NCBI RefSeq assembly: GCF_003202435.1
Contig: NZ_QJHK01000019.1
Coordinates: forward strand, 1 to 64,000
Direction of reading: 5' to 3'
Length of the DNA stretch: 64,000 bases
Source of the DNA: Flavobacterium cheongpyeongense
Lineage (GTDB): Bacteria; Bacteroidota; Bacteroidia; Flavobacteriales; Flavobacteriaceae
Position numbers and translations under genes: made by a program. Shown here in pieces: positions 60,522-64,000 of the stretch. The notes under the pieces are model-generated. The model was not told where the DNA came from. It saw only the letters and a list, made by a program, of their open reading frames with translations, and did not search any database. Position 1 is the first letter of the stretch. The number at the start of each line of letters is the position of its first letter.

Positions 60522-60549
60522 AAAAAAGCAACTCAATTTGAGTTGCCTT
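60522..60549 (-). terminator. Terminator of the SusD / metallohydrolase / DUF4302 unit
   Basis: GCAACTC and GAGTTGC form a 7-bp stem with an AATT loop; on the minus strand it is followed by a T run. It lies 28 bp past the stop of the DUF4302-like gene. Confidence 0.75.
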
Positions 60550-60576
60550 TTCTTCAAAATTAAAATTAAAACTATA

Positions 60577-61938
60577 TTATTGGAAAGCGTATGTTGTCAT
60601 TCTAAAATTCGTTGTTGAACTTGTAAATGTATAAATCGTATTTGTAAAGGCAATTTTAAATGTTTCCTTTTTCACATACAATCCACTAGGGTTCATAAGT
60701 TCTGCATCTACTTTTTTAAGCAATGCAGGTTCTGCAATAACTGCTCCTGTATTGGCTTGCCAAGTACCAGGTACAAGAATCAATTTTTTATTGACAGCAT
60801 CCTCCTGAACTGTAAAATTATGGTAAATTAAGGTTTTACCTCCGGTAAATGAATAGGTAATATAACTCTCTCCAAATGCATCATTGAAGGTAAACTGGAT
60901 ACGGTTTACTTTTTGAGTTGACGGTAAACTTGCATGAATTTCAGCAATTAATGAATTAAAAAGTAAAGAGTTACTTGATGCAGTTGCTAAATTTGCATTT
61001 ATATAAGCAAAACCTGTTTGAGGTGCTTGAAGCATAACTTTATAATCGTCAGTAATAATTAATGGTTTATTACTGTATTTAATTACAGCAGTTGCTCCAT
61101 TTGTTCCTGTTGCCGTAAAACTTCCATCGGCATCATTGTAAACGAAATCTGTTAATTTTTGGCTTCCAACCTGTATACCGGGATTCACAACAATTCCGGT
61201 TGGCGTATAACCAACACCAAAATTAAATTTTACAGAATAACCTGTTTCGATTGAATTAGCAGTTGCATAGCGCGTTATAGGCGAAAATGTAAAATCAAAC
61301 TGGTGTTTTGTTGTTCCGTCATTTGTTTCTAATAATCTAAACAATGGTCTTGAACTAGAACCAATTACATTAGGAATCATGTCAAAGTTTTTAGGCAAAT
61401 TATCCCAATCTTCTTTTGTAGCTTTTACAAAACGTATTTCCTGACCATTTCTATTAGCTCTAAAAATAATCTGACCATTTTCCTGTCCATAATACAAAAA
61501 TTGAAAATCTCCTAAATATCCTTTTGCTCTCAATGCCGCTATTGGATAATTGTCTGATTCTGATAAGAAGTGTATTTTATTTTTTGTTGTGAATGTTAAA
61601 CTTACCGTACTACCAAGCTGTATTTGATATTCACTAAATTCACTTATTTGTGTATCTATACTTTCATCAAAATCTGATGCCATTTCTACAGTACCATCAG
61701 AGGCAAACTTAAATAAATGAGTATAGCCGCCTAAAATAGTGTTATCTGTAAAATATACTGCTTTCCAGCCTTCCGGAGAAGAAAGTAATGCTTCTTTTAA
61801 TTCTGCCATTTGGGCATTTATACGCTCGGTTGGTGTTTTATCAAACTTTGGATCTGCGTCTGTATTGTTATCGCAGGCACTTAATTGCAATGCTAAAACC
61901 GCTGCAAATAAGAACTTATATATAAATTTAATTTTCAT
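60577..61938 (-). CDS. DUF4302-like outer-membrane lipoprotein
   Basis: The 453-residue protein has the lipoprotein signal 'MKIKFIYKFLFAAVLALQLSAC' (Cys22). The next region reads 'TERINAQMAELKEALLSSPEGWKAVYF', the usual opening of DUF4302 lipoproteins encoded in SusC/SusD loci. The rest is beta-rich ('GGYTHLFKFASDGTVEMASDF', 'DFQFLYYGQENGQIIFRANR'). It is probably a surface-exposed accessory protein for nutrient binding. It lies 10 bp downstream of the metallohydrolase gene. Confidence 0.85.
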   Translation of the reverse strand: MKIKFIYKFLFAAVLALQLSACDNNTDADPKFDKTPTERINAQMAELKEALLSSPEGWKAVYFTDNTILGGYTHLFKFASDGTVEMASDFDESIDTQISEFSEYQIQLGSTVSLTFTTKNKIHFLSESDNYPIAALRAKGYLGDFQFLYYGQENGQIIFRANRNGQEIRFVKATKEDWDNLPKNFDMIPNVIGSSSRPLFRLLETNDGTTKHQFDFTFSPITRYATANSIETGYSVKFNFGVGYTPTGIVVNPGIQVGSQKLTDFVYNDADGSFTATGTNGATAVIKYSNKPLIITDDYKVMLQAPQTGFAYINANLATASSNSLLFNSLIAEIHASLPSTQKVNRIQFTFNDAFGESYITYSFTGGKTLIYHNFTVQEDAVNKKLILVPGTWQANTGAVIAEPALLKKVDAELMNPSGLYVKKETFKIAFTNTIYTFTSSTTNFRMTTYAFQ

Positions 61939-61948
61939 GATACTTGGT

Positions 61949-62809
61949 TTAGTTGGTTATAACAGCACTTGTATTTATTTCTGCCGCATCTCTTAAAGCA
62001 TAGAAATCCATGTTGTAAGCTTCTTTAAAATATTTTACAACAAGTGCCTCTTTTGCTTTTAATGCTGCTAAAGCAGTTGGACTCTGAATACCAGCCAAAA
62101 ATGCTTCATATTCTGCTTTTGAGTATATCAATATCATGGAAGCTGTTTCTGCAAAATCTTCATTGATATTTGATCTCGCATAACTGGTAATGAATCCAAT
62201 TTCGTTTGACTCCGGAATTTCATAGTTATACCAGTCAGAAGTATATCCGCTTGGTGTTATAGCTGCCCATGATTTTTCGTCAAAAGGCTTATGCTGGTTT
62301 AAAATGTGAATGTATTCGTGTTGAATTGTATGAATAAATTCTGATACATTAGTACGATCTGATTGGTCTATATAATCTGTTTCAAACAAGGTAACTCGTT
62401 GACCTCCTTCTGCTATACCAAGTGTTCTTGTACCTACACTGTTTAAATTTACTCCTCCAACTAAAACAATTTCTCTTGGTGCAATCTTTTTAACGAAGTC
62501 TGCTCCACCAATTTGGGAGTAACTTTTAAGCCATATTGTCTCAACAATTTCAAGAGCTGGCTGTACTTTATCAATTGTTGGTGGAAATAAATAACGACTA
62601 TTATCTACAGTATTTTGATTCCATTTATACTGTACATTAATATTATAAGGATTTAAATAAGTAGTCGATATCCAATTATCTAAAGCTGTTTTAACTGGTT
62701 GTGTATAATCTAATTGACTATCTCCGGGCTGTTCATCGTGTGCACATGATATTACAGTCATTGAAACCATAATCAACATTGCTATTTTATTATATTTTAT
62801 TAGTTTCAT
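61949..62809 (-). CDS. SusD-associated zinc metallohydrolase lipoprotein
   Basis: The 286-residue protein has a lipoprotein signal 'LIMVSMTVISCAHDEQ' (Cys22). The zinc-binding motif HExxH is present in 'FIHTIQHEYIHILNQHKPFD' (about 165-184), followed by 'NEDFAETASMILIYS', where a downstream Glu can serve as third ligand. This fits the family of putative zinc-binding peptidases found beside SusC/SusD pairs. It would act at the outer surface, probably on peptide substrates (inference). It lies 18 bp after the SusD-like gene and 10 bp before the DUF4302 gene. Confidence 0.88.
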   Translation of the reverse strand: MKLIKYNKIAMLIMVSMTVISCAHDEQPGDSQLDYTQPVKTALDNWISTTYLNPYNINVQYKWNQNTVDNSRYLFPPTIDKVQPALEIVETIWLKSYSQIGGADFVKKIAPREIVLVGGVNLNSVGTRTLGIAEGGQRVTLFETDYIDQSDRTNVSEFIHTIQHEYIHILNQHKPFDEKSWAAITPSGYTSDWYNYEIPESNEIGFITSYARSNINEDFAETASMILIYSKAEYEAFLAGIQSPTALAALKAKEALVVKYFKEAYNMDFYALRDAAEINTSAVITN

Positions 62810-62827
62810 AAGTTTTATTTTTAAACA

Positions 62828-64000
62828 TTATCTAGGATTTAGCTCAACACCAGTATTTGAAGCATGAAGCGGAATTTGCAATGCTCTGCGTTTGTCATCT
62901 TTTACTAAGACATTTGTAGGCTGATTTGTTATTTCGTGATTCACAACAAGGTTAAAACGTTTTACATCAAACCATCTCATTCCTTCGTGTATAAAATCTC
63001 TTCTTCTTGTTTCGGCAATTGCTTTTACATAAGATGTTTGTACGGGTGTCATGGTATAAAACGGTGTAAATTCATCTGCAATTACAGGATATTTTGCAAC
63101 AACTTTTGCCTGAGTTACTTTGTCTGTAGCAGCATAACCAACTGTTCTTGTTGATAAAAAGTATTCTAATTCATCGTTTGCAAGCTGTATTTGGCCTTTC
63201 ATTACGTGAGCTTCAATTCTGTTTAAGAAAAACTCATCATTACTTAATAAAACTTCTGCAACATAAGGATCACCAATTCCAGCTGTTACATTAGAGTATT
63301 TGAAATATTCGTAAAACTTAGGAAGAAATACGGTTATACTGCTGTTTGATGAATAAAAATTATACAACCAAGGTTTTGCAAAGAGACTTGTAGCTGTTCC
63401 GAATATTTCCGGATATCGAGCTCCTGAAAGGTAAAATCTATTTGAATAATAGGATCTGCTTACGATAGTATTGGCAGAAACTATTAATAAGTTTGTTTCG
63501 GCATTACTGCTTGCGTAACTTAGTCTTTGATCATCAATAGCCATAACATCGTAAGACAAGAAATCTCTCAGCTTGCCTTCAGGCCTGTTTCCTAGATCGT
63601 CAGATAATGAAATTACTTTATCCCAATCTCCTTTTACTAAATAAAAACGGCTGGCAAAAGCTTTAGCGGCATTTTTAGTAAAGTGAAATTTAGGTTCTTT
63701 ATAATCATTGGTAACGTATTTTAAACCCTCTTCAATATCTTTTTCGATAAATTCGAAAACTTCGGCCATACTGTTTCTGGTGTATTTAGTTATTAATTCT
63801 GTTTCTGGTTTCGTAACATAAGGAATACCTAAATCTGTAGCAGCAGTAGCAGGATTATAACGCTGTGACCATAAAGAAACCAACATAAAATGAGCGTATG
63901 CTCTCGCTATAAGTGCTTCTCCTTTTTGAGGATTTAAGTCAGCTGTATTTCCTAATTGTTCAATAGCTTCCAAAGCTTTGTTTGCATGTGCAATAGCTTT
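62828..64000 (-). CDS. SusD/RagB-family nutrient-uptake lipoprotein (5' end outside window)
   Basis: The window contains the last 390 or so codons; the frame stays open through 64000, so the N-terminal lipoprotein signal is missing. The visible part has SusD features: the helical TPR-like opening ('GEALIARAYAHFMLVSLWSQRYNP', then 'DLGIPYVTKPE'), 'EFIEKDIEEGLKYV', 'AAKAFASRFYLVKGDWDKVI' and the C-terminal 'ETRRRDFIHEGMRWFDVKRF' that marks RagB/SusD proteins. SusD caps a SusC TonB-dependent channel, which should lie just beyond the edge. It is the first visible gene of the uptake unit. Confidence 0.93.
   Translation of the reverse strand, partial: KAIAHANKALEAIEQLGNTADLNPQKGEALIARAYAHFMLVSLWSQRYNPATAATDLGIPYVTKPETELITKYTRNSMAEVFEFIEKDIEEGLKYVTNDYKEPKFHFTKNAAKAFASRFYLVKGDWDKVISLSDDLGNRPEGKLRDFLSYDVMAIDDQRLSYASSNAETNLLIVSANTIVSRSYYSNRFYLSGARYPEIFGTATSLFAKPWLYNFYSSNSSITVFLPKFYEYFKYSNVTAGIGDPYVAEVLLSNDEFFLNRIEAHVMKGQIQLANDELEYFLSTRTVGYAATDKVTQAKVVAKYPVIADEFTPFYTMTPVQTSYVKAIAETRRRDFIHEGMRWFDVKRFNLVVNHEITNQPTNVLVKDDKRRALQIPLHASNTGVELNPR

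Overview
The window is chromosomal DNA from a member of the Flavobacteriaceae, most likely Flavobacterium or a close relative. The evidence is low GC content, a SusD-family nutrient uptake gene, bacteroidete-type promoters (TTG, about 20 bp, TAnnTTTG), a fused E1 alpha/beta 2-oxoacid dehydrogenase, a YpdA-type reductase and intergenic repeats of a kind common in this genus. No rRNA, tRNA, CRISPR array, integrase or transposase was seen.

Layout. 1-1.8 kb: three tandem ExbD/TolR-like genes. 1.8-3.6 kb: rpsA on the minus strand. 4.2-13.5 kb: a tightly packed ten-gene plus-strand operon of mostly unrecognised proteins, the most unusual locus here. 14-24.4 kb: a class V aminotransferase, msrA-selO, a YpdA-like reductase, a CYTH protein, menC, a TPR protein and a helicase. 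24.5-38.1 kb: small conserved genes, an MscS channel, a Crp/Fnr regulator with a quinone oxidoreductase, a fused branched-chain-type 2-oxoacid dehydrogenase E1, an oxygenase, a SUI1 protein, and a run from a nucleoside phosphorylase to a transglutaminase-like membrane protein. 38.1-46.2 kb: a complete minus-strand histidine operon hisGDCBHAF(IE) preceded by a promoter, a His-rich leader peptide and an attenuator. 46.4-50.8 kb: a two-component system and a divergent LTA-synthase-like enzyme. 51-59 kb: an S1/P1-type hydrolase, a YeiH exporter with its LysR regulator, a BatA-like protein and fabG. 59.2-64 kb: small proteins and the 3' part of a SusD / zinc metallohydrolase / DUF4302 uptake locus cut by the window edge.

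The ten-gene operon (4260-13536) encodes five clear paralogues, and one degenerate one, of a small core module. The module has an N-terminal helix with an 'AEAQ..LD' signature, a central 'LGF.PTFY.F' strand and a C-terminal 'S.EGS....K.V..PPP' segment. The paralogues are diversified by an inserted OmpA-like domain, an unrelated insert, a C-terminal PASTA domain or an Ig-like tail. They are accompanied by a protein that reads as five ribosomal-L12-C-domain-like repeats, a TPR-like protein, a long Lys/Glu-rich helical protein and a coiled-coil/PASTA protein. None has a signal peptide or membrane segment, so I infer a soluble multi-subunit assembly of unknown function. Its codon use (many ATA and CTA codons) differs from its neighbours, and two inserts differ again, which suggests transfer followed by domain shuffling.

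Other points of note: all three ExbD-like proteins lack the membrane aspartate; every gap inside the his operon carries a different long imperfect inverted repeat; one dispersed intergenic repeat has conserved flanks but stems that differ between copies while staying paired; and a lipoprotein gene keeps its signal peptide in frame but has no ordinary start codon.
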